Part shown: in pieces, positions 6,647 through 14,831 of the stretch
How the letters are laid out: each line of letters begins with the position of its first letter
Position numbering within the stretch: position 1 is the stretch's first letter
NCBI GenBank assembly: GCA_947466085.1
Contig: CANIEC010000034.1
Location: forward strand, 1-34,715
Direction: 5' to 3'
Length of the DNA: 34,715 nt
Origin: Rhodospirillales bacterium
Lineage (GTDB): Bacteria; Pseudomonadota; Alphaproteobacteria; Reyranellales; Reyranellaceae
The notes under the pieces: generated by a model
The model's input: only the letters and a program-made list of their open reading frames with translations
What the model was told of the DNA's origin: nothing
The model's database searches: none
Position numbers and translations under genes: made by a program

Positions 6647-9433
6647 ATGATGCGTCGGGGCCTGGTTCTACTCATCGTCGTTGCCGCCACAATGGTCGGA
6701 TGGCGTCTGCTGGACAGTCGTGTGACGGCGGCCGACGTGGCAGGGCCCCTTCATGGGGTCACTTACGCCCCGTGGGCCAAGGACCAGGATCCGCTGGCCG
6801 GCAAGGCGACCGGCCTTTGGAGCTTCCTGCGCACCGCCGTAAACGAAACTCCTACTCCCCAGATCAAGCCGCGGAAGGACCAGATCGAGCGCGACTTCGC
6901 GATGCTCAGCGGCAAGGTCAACTACGTGCGTACCTATCGCACCACCGACGGCGGCGACTCGATGCCGGCCCTGGCCGCCAAGTACGGTCTCAAGCTGGTG
7001 CCCGGCGCCTGGATCTACAGCCCCAACGAAGCCAAGCTGCAGTTCGGCCGCGAGGCGAGCGAGGTCAACGCCGAGGAAACCGGCGCGCTGATCCGCATGA
7101 CCAACCAGAACCCAAGCATCGAGCGCGTGCTGGTCGGCAACGAGAACATCCTCCGCTTCGACGGCGAGAAGAATGTGCGCGATCCAAACGCCGTCAGCCC
7201 CGCACAGCTCATACGCGAGATCCGCAACGTCAAGCGCAACATCAAGGTCCCGGTCAGCACCGCCGAGCCGTGGCACATCTGGGAGCGCTATCCCGAGCTC
7301 GCGCGGGAGGTCGATTACCTCGCCGTCCACATCCTGCCCTACTGGGACGAGCAGTCGAGTTCGACGCCGCTCGAGTACGTTAAGGAAAAGATCGGGCTGC
7401 TGCGAAAGCTCTACCCGAACAAGAACATCATCGTCACCGAAGTCGGCTGGCCGTCGAACGGCGCCTCGCGCCGCAGCCCGGGTTCGGGCGTCGTGAAGCA
7501 TGCGACGCCGGCCGAGCAGGCCAGGAACGTCCGCGACATGGTGGCGTGGCTGCGCTCGCAGAACATCGACACCTTCGTCGTCGAGGCCGTCGATCAGCCG
7601 TGGAAGTCCTACGACCTGGAGGGCAAGGCGGGCGGCTACTGGGGCCTCTGGAACGCCGACCGGCAGCAGAAGTTCGCCTGGACCGGTTCGATCGAGACCT
7701 TCCCGCAGTGGCTCTCCTGCGCCGCCTGGTCGCTGGCGGCGGCGTTGCCGCTGATGCTGCTCTTCCTGTGGCGCTGGCCGCGTCTCGGCATGGCGGGGCA
7801 GGTGGGCTTCTGCGCCCTGGTGGCGCTGTCGGCGAGTGCCGTGGCCTATGGCGCCTCGGTTGCCGCCGGCACCTACATGGTCGCCTCCGAAATGGTAGGC
7901 TGGGGCGTGCTGGCCTTTTTCCTGGTGGCCAGCCTCGGCATGGCACTGGTTCAGGCGCTGGAGATGGCCGAGACGATCTGGCGCGGCCGCTGGACGCGCG
8001 AGGCGCTGCCCGCCGCCGAGATGATCGCCCGCCAGCCGGCGGACCGCGACTGGCCGAAAGTCTCGCTGCATCTCGCGATCTGCAACGAGCCGCCGTCGAT
8101 GGTCATGCAGACGCTCGATTCGCTGGCCGCGCTCGACTATCCGAATTTCGAAGTCATCGTCATCGACAACAACACCAAGGATCCCGCGGTGTGGCGCCCC
8201 GTGCAGGATTACTGCGCCCAGCTCGGCGAGCGCTTCAAGTTCTTCCATTTCGACGTCATGAAGGGCTTCAAGGCCGGCGCGCTCAACTTCGTGCTGAGCC
8301 AGACCGCGCCCGATGCCAAGGTGATCGGCGTCATTGACAGCGACTACATGGTGCGGTCGGATTGGCTGAAGGCGCTGGTGCCGTATTTTGACGATACCCA
8401 AATCAGCTACGTGCAGGCGCCGCAAGACCACCGCGACTGGCGCGGCGACCGGTTCAAGGAGATGCTGAACTGGGAATATGCCGGCTTCTTCGACATCGGC
8501 ATGTGCCTGCGCAACGAGTACGACGCCATCATCCAGCACGGTACGATGACCCTGGTGCGCCGCTCCTGCATGGAGGAGATGGGGGGCTGGGCGACCTGGT
8601 GCATCACCGAGGACACCGAGCTCGGCCTGCGCCTGATGGAGAACGGCTATGGCGCCATGTACAGCCGCGAGCGCTTCGGCCATGGCCTGACGCCGGATCA
8701 TTTCTCGGGCTACAAGAAGCAGCGCTTCCGCTGGGCCTACGGCGCCATGCAGATCATGAAGGCGCATGCCGGCAGGATGTTCTTCGGCAATACCAAGCTG
8801 ACCTTCTGGCAGAAATACCATTTCGTTGCTGGCTGGATGCCCTGGTTCGCCGATGCGCTGAACCTGATCTTCACCTGGGCAGGGCTGGCCTGGGTGCTGG
8901 CGGTCGTCGTGCCGCCGCTGTTCGGCATGAAGCCGGTCGGCCTGCCGCCAGCCGAGTTCATCGCGCCGACCATCGGCATCTTCGTCTTCAAGCTGCTCTA
9001 TTCGTTCGGCCTGTATTTCGACCGCGTGCGCTGCACCTTCCGCCAGAGCATCGGCGCCTCACTGGCGGGCCTGGCGCTGACCTACACGGTGGGCCGGGCG
9101 GTGATCTATGGCCTGGCGACCAGCCGCTTGCCGTTCATGCGGACGCCCAAGATGGACGAGCGCGCGACGCTCGGGATGGCGCTCGGCATGGCACGCGGCG
9201 AGGCGCTTCTGGCCGTGCTTCTGTGGATCGCAGCGGCCGTCCTGTGGTTCGGCAACGGTGTCGTCGACCCCGAGGCTCGCCTGTGGTCGCTGTTCATGAT
9301 CGTGCAGTCGCTGCCCTACGTGGCCGCCGTGTACGTCTCCATGGTCAACGCCGTGGAGCAGATGCGGCATGCCGAGCCGGTGTTCGAGGCGCCAGCGCCT
9401 GCGACGGACCCGGCCATGCAACCCGCGCAATAG
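6647..9433 (+). CDS. GH17-GT2 fusion, NdvB-type beta-glucan synthase
   Basis: A 928-residue bifunctional membrane protein. An N-terminal signal-anchor helix leads into a GH17-type domain (about 35-355) with the acid/base Glu in VGNEN (E166) and the nucleophile Glu in TEVGWPS (E265). Several membrane helices (about 360-440) precede a processive family-2 glycosyltransferase domain: DNNTKD, DSDYM near residue 564 (DxD), TED near 654 and QRFRW near 691-695. Further helices (about 720-900) follow. Family knowledge: proteobacterial NdvB-type proteins polymerise UDP-glucose on the cytosolic side and their periplasmic GH17 domain transglycosylates or branches the beta-1,3-glucan. All catalytic residues appear intact. 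The product here is inferred to be a periplasmic or cyclic beta-glucan. Two adjacent ATGs (6647, 6650) are possible starts. No partner genes for modification or export are adjacent. Confidence 0.93.
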   Translation: MMRRGLVLLIVVAATMVGWRLLDSRVTAADVAGPLHGVTYAPWAKDQDPLAGKATGLWSFLRTAVNETPTPQIKPRKDQIERDFAMLSGKVNYVRTYRTTDGGDSMPALAAKYGLKLVPGAWIYSPNEAKLQFGREASEVNAEETGALIRMTNQNPSIERVLVGNENILRFDGEKNVRDPNAVSPAQLIREIRNVKRNIKVPVSTAEPWHIWERYPELAREVDYLAVHILPYWDEQSSSTPLEYVKEKIGLLRKLYPNKNIIVTEVGWPSNGASRRSPGSGVVKHATPAEQARNVRDMVAWLRSQNIDTFVVEAVDQPWKSYDLEGKAGGYWGLWNADRQQKFAWTGSIETFPQWLSCAAWSLAAALPLMLLFLWRWPRLGMAGQVGFCALVALSASAVAYGASVAAGTYMVASEMVGWGVLAFFLVASLGMALVQALEMAETIWRGRWTREALPAAEMIARQPADRDWPKVSLHLAICNEPPSMVMQTLDSLAALDYPNFEVIVIDNNTKDPAVWRPVQDYCAQLGERFKFFHFDVMKGFKAGALNFVLSQTAPDAKVIGVIDSDYMVRSDWLKALVPYFDDTQISYVQAPQDHRDWRGDRFKEMLNWEYAGFFDIGMCLRNEYDAIIQHGTMTLVRRSCMEEMGGWATWCITEDTELGLRLMENGYGAMYSRERFGHGLTPDHFSGYKKQRFRWAYGAMQIMKAHAGRMFFGNTKLTFWQKYHFVAGWMPWFADALNLIFTWAGLAWVLAVVVPPLFGMKPVGLPPAEFIAPTIGIFVFKLLYSFGLYFDRVRCTFRQSIGASLAGLALTYTVGRAVIYGLATSRLPFMRTPKMDERATLGMALGMARGEALLAVLLWIAAAVLWFGNGVVDPEARLWSLFMIVQSLPYVAAVYVSMVNAVEQMRHAEPVFEAPAPATDPAMQPAQ

Positions 9434-9486
9434 GGAGCGGCTGCTTTTTCCTGTCGACTTGGAAAGGCGTCTGTTAGCGTTCCGCC

Positions 9487-10107
9487 ATGCCCCCGATCGA
9501 GACTCGTGACGACCTCGGCTCGCGCGCCGGCACCGCCCTGTTCCTGAAACGCTGGCTGCGCCGGCCTTTTGCGGTGGGGGCGGTCGTGCCGAGCGGGCGG
9601 CTGCTGGCCGAGGCCATGGCGCGGACGACCTTCGCGGAGATGAAGGGCCGCGAGGGCCACGTGATCGAGTTGGGCGCTGGCACCGGCGAGGTGACCAAGG
9701 CGCTGCTGGCGGCCGGCATTCCCGCCGAGCGGCTTGCGCTGGTCGAGCGCGATCCCGAACTTGCCGCCTTCCTGCGTCGGCACTTCGCCGGGCCAAAAAT
9801 TGTCGAGGGCGACGCCGCCCGTCTGCCGAAGATCCTGGCGGACCAGGGCATCGGCTCGGTGTCGGCGGTCGTGTCGAGCCTGCCACTGCTGTCGCTTCCT
9901 GCGGACGTGGTGCGCGGCATCGTGGAGGGCGTGTTCGACGCCCTGCCGCGCGGTGGCGCGCTCGTTCAGTTCACTTACGGGCCCGCGCAGCCGGTGCCGC
10001 GCAGCCTGTCCCAGGCGTTGCGACTCGTCGGCACGCGGGGCCCGCGTATCTGGCGCAACATGCCCCCTGCCGTCGTCTGGACCTTCCGGAGACCCGTAGG
10101 CCCGTGA
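9487..10107 (+). CDS. PmtA-like SAM-dependent methyltransferase
   Basis: A 206-residue class I methyltransferase with SAM motif I ELGAGTGEVT at residues 61-70, an acidic residue following the next strand (VERDPE), GDAARL and the post-motif SSLPLLSLP. The short post-strand SLPLL signature and the N-terminal FAVGAVVPSG segment are those of the alphaproteobacterial phosphatidylethanolamine N-methyltransferase (PmtA) / rRNA-adenine-methyltransferase-like group. Phospholipid N-methylation at the inner membrane is the likely role, but members of this group also methylate other substrates. Its stop overlaps the NUDIX gene start by four bases (GTGA), so the two are translationally coupled. The 53-base gap after the glucan synthase may carry a separate promoter. 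Confidence 0.82.
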   Translation: MPPIETRDDLGSRAGTALFLKRWLRRPFAVGAVVPSGRLLAEAMARTTFAEMKGREGHVIELGAGTGEVTKALLAAGIPAERLALVERDPELAAFLRRHFAGPKIVEGDAARLPKILADQGIGSVSAVVSSLPLLSLPADVVRGIVEGVFDALPRGGALVQFTYGPAQPVPRSLSQALRLVGTRGPRIWRNMPPAVVWTFRRPVGP

Positions 10108-10733
10108 ACCCGATTCGTCTGGATGAGGCCCTGCGCGCCCGGGTGACTGAGCATCTTGGGCGCTTCGACCTGCGCCGCCGCGTCGACGCCGGCGGCCTCA
10201 AGCGCGCGGCCGTCGCCATCGTCATCGCCGAGGCCGACGAGCCCGGCGAGGCCGCCTTCCTGCTGACCAAGCGTACGCCGAGGCTTCGCGCCCATGGCGG
10301 CCAGTGGGCCCTGCCGGGCGGGCGGGTCGATCCCGGCGAGACGATCGAGCAGACGGCCCTGCGCGAACTGCACGAGGAGTTGGGCGTTCTGGCCTCTACC
10401 GACGATATCCTGGGGACCCTCGACGACTATCCGACCCGGTCGGGCTACCTGATCGCGCCGGTGGTGGTATGGGCGCCCGGGGTCACGCTGACGCCCAATC
10501 CGTCTGAAGTGGCCGGCGCCTACCGGATCGGGTGCGGGGAACTGTTCCGGGAAGGCTCGCCTGAGATCCTGGCGATCGAGGAATCCGACCGCCCGATCAT
10601 CCGACTGCCGCTGCCCGTGGCGACGGTGAACGCGCCGACGGCGGCGGTGCTGTTCCAGTTCCGGGAAGTGGCGCTGGCCGGCCGCGACACGCGCGTCGAC
10701 CACTACGAACAGCCGGTCTTCGCCTGGCGTTAG
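10104..10733 (+). CDS. NUDIX hydrolase (CoA pyrophosphatase-like)
   Basis: A 209-residue NUDIX protein. The box begins at G73 and reads GGRVDPGETIEQ then RELHEELGV, with all Glu ligands present. The preceding LLTKR...LRAHGGQW...PGG block resembles the CoA-diphosphatase (NudL) signature, which would hydrolyse CoA or acyl-CoA to phosphopantetheine and 3',5'-ADP. NudL assignment is inference; a general nucleotide diphosphatase is also possible. It starts with GTG at 10104, overlapping the methyltransferase stop (GTGA). It ends in a four-base convergent overlap with the MaoC-like gene. Confidence 0.88.
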   Translation: MNPIRLDEALRARVTEHLGRFDLRRRVDAGGLKRAAVAIVIAEADEPGEAAFLLTKRTPRLRAHGGQWALPGGRVDPGETIEQTALRELHEELGVLASTDDILGTLDDYPTRSGYLIAPVVVWAPGVTLTPNPSEVAGAYRIGCGELFREGSPEILAIEESDRPIIRLPLPVATVNAPTAAVLFQFREVALAGRDTRVDHYEQPVFAWR

Positions 10734-11182
10734 GCGGCGGCGCGGCGCTTCAGGAAGACAGTGGTCTCCTGTTCCATGACCTGCTCGCCGCGCTGGTTGA
10801 TCGTGACCTGGCGCAGCCGGGCAATGCCGCGGTCCGGCCTGGAGGTCGAGGGCCGCAACTGGACGATGTCGGATACCACGCGCAGCGTGTCGCCCGGACG
10901 GACGGGACGGGGAAACTGGACCTCGCCGATGCCGGGAGAGCCCAGGCTGCAGGCGCGGAAGATGCCGAGATCGAGCCACAGGCGCAGCGTCGCCGCCATC
11001 GTGTGGAGGCCGGAGGCGATCAGCCCGCCGAACGTCCACTTCGAGGCGAACTCGGGGTCGGTGTGAAAGGGCTGCGGGTCCCACTGGCGCGCGAAGTCGA
11101 TGATGGCGGCTTCGGTGATCGTCATGCCGCCACTCATGAAGCGGTCGCCGACCTTGAAATCCTCGAAGAAGCGATCGGTCAA
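10730..11182 (-). CDS. MaoC-like hydratase domain protein
   Basis: A 150-residue single hot-dog-fold protein of the MaoC/(R)-specific enoyl-CoA hydratase group. It has the hydratase-2-like region DFARQWDPQPFHTDPEFA, in which the catalytic Asp/His pair lies, followed by GGLIASGLHT. It probably hydrates a trans-2-enoyl-CoA or acts on a related thioester. The start is TTG at 11182: it overlaps the upstream GNAT stop by four bases (TTGA) and follows GGAG by eight bases, whereas the next in-frame ATG would remove the conserved N-terminus. Residues before the FEDFKVG block are few, as in the family. TTG is unusual but well supported by the overlap. Confidence 0.88.
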   Translation of the reverse strand: MTDRFFEDFKVGDRFMSGGMTITEAAIIDFARQWDPQPFHTDPEFASKWTFGGLIASGLHTMAATLRLWLDLGIFRACSLGSPGIGEVQFPRPVRPGDTLRVVSDIVQLRPSTSRPDRGIARLRQVTINQRGEQVMEQETTVFLKRRAAA

Positions 11183-11673
11183 AGGACCAGCTCCATGTAG
11201 ACGGTGCCGGGCACCGGACTGGGGTAATAGGGCGCGATCTCGGTAAAGCCCATCGTTCGATAGAGCTTGATCGCCGCTTCCATTTGGGGGCCGATTGTGT
11301 CCAGCCTGAGACGTCGGTGACCGCAGGCGCGCGCCGCCTCGACGATGCGAAAGGCGAGTTCCCGTCCGATCGAATTTCCGGCCTCGGTGCGCTCCCGGCG
11401 GAAGCCCGGCCTGACATAGAGCCGCTTCATCTCGCCGATGCCCGTCTCCAGTTGCCGCAGCGCCACGGTGCCGGCCGGTTCGTCGTCGACCCGCGCCAGG
11501 AGGAGGGCGCCGCCGGGTGGGCCATACTTTGCGCGGAGGTCGCGGAGTTCCGCCTCGAAGTCCTGATAGTCGAGGGAGAAGCCAAGCGATCCTGCATATT
11601 CCCGGACCAGTTCGGCGATGGCGTTGAAATCCGCCGTATCGCGCGGCGAAGCGACATGGATCCTGCGTGTCAT
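11179..11673 (-). CDS. GNAT family N-acetyltransferase
   Basis: A 164-residue protein of the GNAT fold. Visible are a beta-strand ALLLARVDDEPAGTVALR, a GEMKRLYVRPGFRR segment (beta4 and the acetyl-CoA loop, here with R..RTEAGNSIG rather than the classical Q/R-x-x-G-x-G/A), a long helix with GRELAFRIVEAARA, and RLDTIGPQMEAAIKLYRTMGF typical of the terminal beta5-alpha4 region. It transfers an acetyl group to an unknown amine. The start at ATG 11673 removes a spurious upstream extension in the frame to 11982 that overlaps the divergent Bug gene. Four-base overlap with the MaoC-like gene downstream. The 61-base gap to the divergent Bug gene may carry promoters for both sides. Confidence 0.88.
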   Translation of the reverse strand: MTRRIHVASPRDTADFNAIAELVREYAGSLGFSLDYQDFEAELRDLRAKYGPPGGALLLARVDDEPAGTVALRQLETGIGEMKRLYVRPGFRRERTEAGNSIGRELAFRIVEAARACGHRRLRLDTIGPQMEAAIKLYRTMGFTEIAPYYPSPVPGTVYMELVL

Positions 11674-11734
11674 GCGGTCATTTTCCGGGGCATGTGGTAC
11701 CCTGTCACTCGAAACGAACTGGGAGGCTCCAGAA

Positions 11735-12718
11735 ATGAATCCGACGCGTCGCCACGTCATGGCGCTCGCTAGCGCGGCGGGCGCAACGCTTGCCGCACCG
11801 GCCATCGCGCAATCGGCGTGGCCCAACAAGCCCGTGCGCTTCGTCGTGCCGTTCCCGCCCGGACAGGCCGCCGATATTTTCGCGCGACTGATGGCCGAAA
11901 AGCTGTCGGAGAAGTGGAAGCAGCAGGTCATCGTCGAGAACAAGGCCGGCGGCAGCGGTATCCCGGCCACCGAGTACGGCAAGACGGCAGCGCCGGACGG
12001 TTATACGCTGATGGTCGTGTCGAGCGGCACGTTCGGCGTCAATCCCAGCCTGTACCCCGATCTGCCCTACAAGCCGCTGACCGACTTCCTGCCGATCTCC
12101 AACATCTTCCTGGTGCCGCTGGTCATCGTGGCGCATCCGAGCCTGCCGGTGAACACGCTCGCAGAGCTGATCGCGCTCGCCAAGAAGGAGCCGGGCCAGC
12201 TTTCCTACGCCTCGGCGGGCCCCGGCACCTCGCAGCATCTCAGCATGGAGCTGTTCAAGCTCAAGGCTGGGGTCGACATCGTGCACATTCCCTACAAGGG
12301 CAGCGGGCCGGCGATGGCCGACCTGCTCGGGGGTCACGTCAAGCTGATGATGGACAGCACCGCGTCCGCGCTGAATCACATCAAGGACGGGCGCATCAAG
12401 GCGATTGCCGTCACGACGTCGCGTCCCGCGCCGCCGCCGCTCGACAAGATCCCGTTGATCGCCGCGACCATTCCGGGCTTCAATGCGGCCGGCTGGTCGG
12501 GCCTCGCGGCGCCGGCGCGCACGCCGCTGGAGATCGTGGCGAAGGTCAGCCGGGACATGCAGACGCTGCTGAACGACGATGCCGCGATCAAGCAGATCGA
12601 GCAGCGCGCCGCCCTGCCGGCGCCCGGCACGCCCATCCAGTTCGCCGAGTTCATCAAGAACGAGATCGACACGTGGGGTGCGGTGGTCAAGGCCACCGGC
12701 ACCAAGCCCGGGACCTAA
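11735..12718 (+). CDS. Bug-family (TTT) solute-binding protein
   Basis: A complete 327-residue periplasmic binding protein of the tripartite tricarboxylate transporter family. It starts with a TRRHVM signal peptide resembling a Tat motif, then a hydrophobic stretch with likely cleavage after APAIA. The mature protein has the WPNKPVRFVVPFPPG opening, AAPDGYTLM, HIPYKGSGPA and the DLLGGHVKLMMD block. The ATG at 11735 is preceded by GGGAGG eight bases upstream, a strong ribosome site; the earlier part of the frame is noncoding. The ligand is unknown. The stop overlaps the YeiH-like gene by four bases, tail to tail. No TctA or TctB is near. Confidence 0.93.
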   Translation: MNPTRRHVMALASAAGATLAAPAIAQSAWPNKPVRFVVPFPPGQAADIFARLMAEKLSEKWKQQVIVENKAGGSGIPATEYGKTAAPDGYTLMVVSSGTFGVNPSLYPDLPYKPLTDFLPISNIFLVPLVIVAHPSLPVNTLAELIALAKKEPGQLSYASAGPGTSQHLSMELFKLKAGVDIVHIPYKGSGPAMADLLGGHVKLMMDSTASALNHIKDGRIKAIAVTTSRPAPPPLDKIPLIAATIPGFNAAGWSGLAAPARTPLEIVAKVSRDMQTLLNDDAAIKQIEQRAALPAPGTPIQFAEFIKNEIDTWGAVVKATGTKPGT

Positions 12719-13773
12719 AGTCCCGCGGCCCGCAGGCCGTAGATCAGGCCGACGACCAGAAGGCCGACGAAGATCGTCTCGGTGATCAGCAGCATCACCG
12801 GGGCCATGCCGATGCGCACCAGCGCCAGAAGCGACGTCTTCATGCCCAGCGCCGCGATGGCGGTGATGATCAGGAAGGCGGAGACCTGGCCGACGGCGTC
12901 CCGCACGGCGGCCGGAATGAGGCCCAGCGAGTTCAGCGCGGCGAGCGCCAGGAAACCGAACAGGAAGACCGGCGGCGACGGCCGTGCCGAGTTCTGCGGG
13001 CCGCCGCTCTTAGCCACCCACCAGGCGATGCCGGCGATCGCGGGCAGCAGGGCCGCCACGCGCAGCAGCTTGGTGATGATCGAGTCGCCCAGCACCTGCG
13101 GACCCATCGTCTGGCCCGCGCCCGCAACCTGCGCCACGTCGTGGATGGCACCGCCCAGGAACACGCCCATCTCGAACAGCGAGAAGCCCAGCACTTCGCG
13201 CAGGGTGGGGTAGATCACCATCACCACCGTGCTGAGGAAGTTGATGCCCATCACGGTGAAGGCGAGGTCGCGATCCGAATTCTCGTGCTTGGGCAGCACG
13301 GCCGCCGCAGCCATCGCTGCCGCCGCGCCGCAGACGCCGGTGGCGCAGCCGGTCAGCAGGCCGAAATTCTGGCTGAGGCCGAACAGGCGCGCCACCCAGG
13401 CGCCGAACACGATGGTGCATCCGACCGCCGCGACGGCCACGACGATCGGCAGTGCGCCGCCCTCGACGAGATTGCCGAGGGTCAGGCGCGCGCCCAGCAG
13501 GGCGACGCCGATCCGCAGGAGCGTGCGGCCGGCGAACTCGAGGCCGGGCTTCAGTACGGGCCTGGCCGACAGCGGCTGCAGGGCCATGCCGATGACCAGA
13601 GTCAGGATCAACGGCGGCACCCAGACCGCGCCGAAACGCAGCAGACTCCTCGTGTCGGCGTAGCCGGCGACGGCCGCGATGACGGCGCACAGGGCGATGC
13701 CCGGCGCCGAGCGGCGGAGATTGTCGAGAGCCCAGAGCTTGGCGAGGTCGGTCGCGACGGCGCCGTTACGCAT
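12715..13773 (-). CDS. YeiH/UPF0324 family membrane protein (putative sulfate exporter)
   Basis: A 352-residue polytopic membrane protein with about ten hydrophobic helices. The conserved core GCATGVCGAAA, followed by a long Ala-rich helix, ALLGARLTLG and GAIHDVAQVAGAG, are hallmarks of the UPF0324/YeiH family (Cons_hypoth698), annotated as putative sulfate exporters although transport is not well proven. The start at ATG 13773 overlaps the upstream biotinyl-carrier gene by eight bases; the frame upstream to 13818 is inside that gene. It is the last gene of a minus-strand run with the biotinyl carrier and the duplicated unknown protein. Confidence 0.92.
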   Translation of the reverse strand: MRNGAVATDLAKLWALDNLRRSAPGIALCAVIAAVAGYADTRSLLRFGAVWVPPLILTLVIGMALQPLSARPVLKPGLEFAGRTLLRIGVALLGARLTLGNLVEGGALPIVVAVAAVGCTIVFGAWVARLFGLSQNFGLLTGCATGVCGAAAAMAAAAVLPKHENSDRDLAFTVMGINFLSTVVMVIYPTLREVLGFSLFEMGVFLGGAIHDVAQVAGAGQTMGPQVLGDSIITKLLRVAALLPAIAGIAWWVAKSGGPQNSARPSPPVFLFGFLALAALNSLGLIPAAVRDAVGQVSAFLIITAIAALGMKTSLLALVRIGMAPVMLLITETIFVGLLVVGLIYGLRAAGL

Positions 13774-13987
13774 CGAGCACAGCGACGACCTGGCCTTCGC
13801 CGATTGCCTCGCCTTCACTGACCTTGAGTTCCTTGATGACGCCCGCCTTGGGCGACAGGACGGGAATTTCCATCTTCATCGATTCGAGGATCATGATCTC
13901 GCCCTCGGCCTCGATCCGATCCCCCGCCTTGACCTGAATCTTCCAGACATTGCCGGCGATTTCCGATTTCACGTTGACGACGGCCAT
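13766..13987 (-). CDS. Free-standing biotinyl/lipoyl carrier protein (73 aa)
   Basis: A complete 73-residue protein consisting of one biotinyl domain. The biotinylation hairpin is ESMKME with Lys38 at the tip, and Gly-Asp/Glu turns before and after (VKAGDRIEAEGE, SEGEAIGEGQVV) are as in biotin carboxyl-carrier domains. Most acyl-CoA carboxylases fuse this to the carboxylase; here it stands alone and no carboxylase or carboxyltransferase subunit is adjacent. It is in one run with the unknown protein upstream (18 bases) and the YeiH-like permease downstream (8-base overlap). It could serve a distant carboxylase, or be an unknown carrier. Lipoylation cannot be excluded, but the Met before and after the Lys favours biotin. 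Confidence 0.88.
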   Translation of the reverse strand: MAVVNVKSEIAGNVWKIQVKAGDRIEAEGEIMILESMKMEIPVLSPKAGVIKELKVSEGEAIGEGQVVAVLDA

Positions 13988-14005
13988 GCCCCAGATGTCT
14001 CCCGT

Positions 14006-14797
14006 TCAGCTCTGTCCTGACTTTTCGGCCAGCGTGCGCGCGAGTGCAAGCGCAGAGCCTCCCACTCTCGCGCCAAGCCGGTATGCGGTCGTGTTGACGT
14101 CGGAAATCGTTCCGTCCTGCAAAGTGGATCGGCCATCTCCGATGCGTGCCGACTGCGCAGCGACTGCGATGGCGGCGATGCCCTCCTTGTCGAGTTCGGG
14201 CAGGGCCAGCACGCCGCCGCGATCGGCGCCAAAGCCCGCGTCGTTGAACATCAGCAGCAGCGGCCGGTACGGCGCCGTCGCCTTCCAGGAGTTGAGCGCA
14301 CCGTGGCTGCCGGTCGCGACGATGCGACCGCGATCCCCGGGCACCAGAAGCGTCGCCGAATCGGCGCAGACGGCACCGTCGATCTCATGCCGGCTTTCGC
14401 CCTTGGCGGGCGGTATCGCGTGCGGCCACGGCGCCTGCTTCAACAGTTCCGCGGCCTCGTGGGCCGGCATCCCGGGCACCACACCGCAGGCCGTGGCGAG
14501 CCCATTGGCACGGCTGATGATGCCGCGGGCCTGCAGGTCGGCGCCGTCGCCGATGCGGGCGCTTGCCGTCGCCACGGCCGCCATCGCCATGCCGAGCCCG
14601 TCGGCATAGGCCAAGCCGCCGACCCCGGCCTCGTCCTTGCCGATGCCGGCATCGTGGTGGATCGCGGCGCGGCAGCCGAACCTAGCCGACATGTAGGCGG
14701 CATAGACGGCGGCGTGGCTGCCGCCGATGACGACCGCACCGTCAGCTTCCGGCGGCAGCTTGGTCACGCTATCGAACACGAGGATGGCAACGGACAT
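14006..14797 (-). CDS. Unrecognised protein of two tandem homologous domains
   Basis: I do not recognise this 263-residue protein, but it clearly contains two copies of one domain (about residues 3-108 and 138-248). Shared in order are an F/A-D-S-x-T-K/L-L-P segment, GSH (26-28 and 163-165), a DAGxGxD block (49-54 and 186-191), then SARIGDG (79-85 and 216-222) followed by an I-S-x-x-N segment about 8 residues later. Outside these blocks the copies are clearly diverged, so the duplication is old and both halves are conserved. There is no signal peptide, so it is cytosolic. The invariant Ser-His, Asp and Arg/Asp residues suggest paired active or binding sites. It lies 18 bases before the biotinyl carrier and then the YeiH-like permease, so the three are likely an operon. 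Start ATG 14797; the divergent DTW gene starts 34 bases away. Confidence 0.7.
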   Translation of the reverse strand: MSVAILVFDSVTKLPPEADGAVVIGGSHAAVYAAYMSARFGCRAAIHHDAGIGKDEAGVGGLAYADGLGMAMAAVATASARIGDGADLQARGIISRANGLATACGVVPGMPAHEAAELLKQAPWPHAIPPAKGESRHEIDGAVCADSATLLVPGDRGRIVATGSHGALNSWKATAPYRPLLLMFNDAGFGADRGGVLALPELDKEGIAAIAVAAQSARIGDGRSTLQDGTISDVNTTAYRLGARVGGSALALARTLAEKSGQS

Positions 14798-14825
14798 CGC
14801 GTAACCCTAGCGGGGAGGCTATACG
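14797..14825 (+). promoter_or_regulatory. Candidate promoter for a leaderless DTW-gene transcript
   Basis: TATACG at 14820-14825 matches a -10 element and ends six bases before the ATG at 14832, which has no Shine-Dalgarno. Transcription would start at or next to the ATG. A TCGCGT lies 17 bases upstream of the -10 (14797-14802), but that hexamer is not a consensus -35. Weak, pattern-only call. Confidence 0.3.
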
Positions 14826-14831
14826 TCGGCC

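Noticed and set aside
6668..8821. Long 717-residue open frame on the minus strand
   Set aside because: It is antisense to the GH17-GT2 gene with its full set of catalytic motifs; its His/Arg/Val-rich translation is typical of GC-rich shadows.
11818..13821. 667-residue plus-strand frame spanning two genes
   Set aside because: It crosses the Bug gene in another frame and the YeiH-like gene on the other strand; no recognisable domain.
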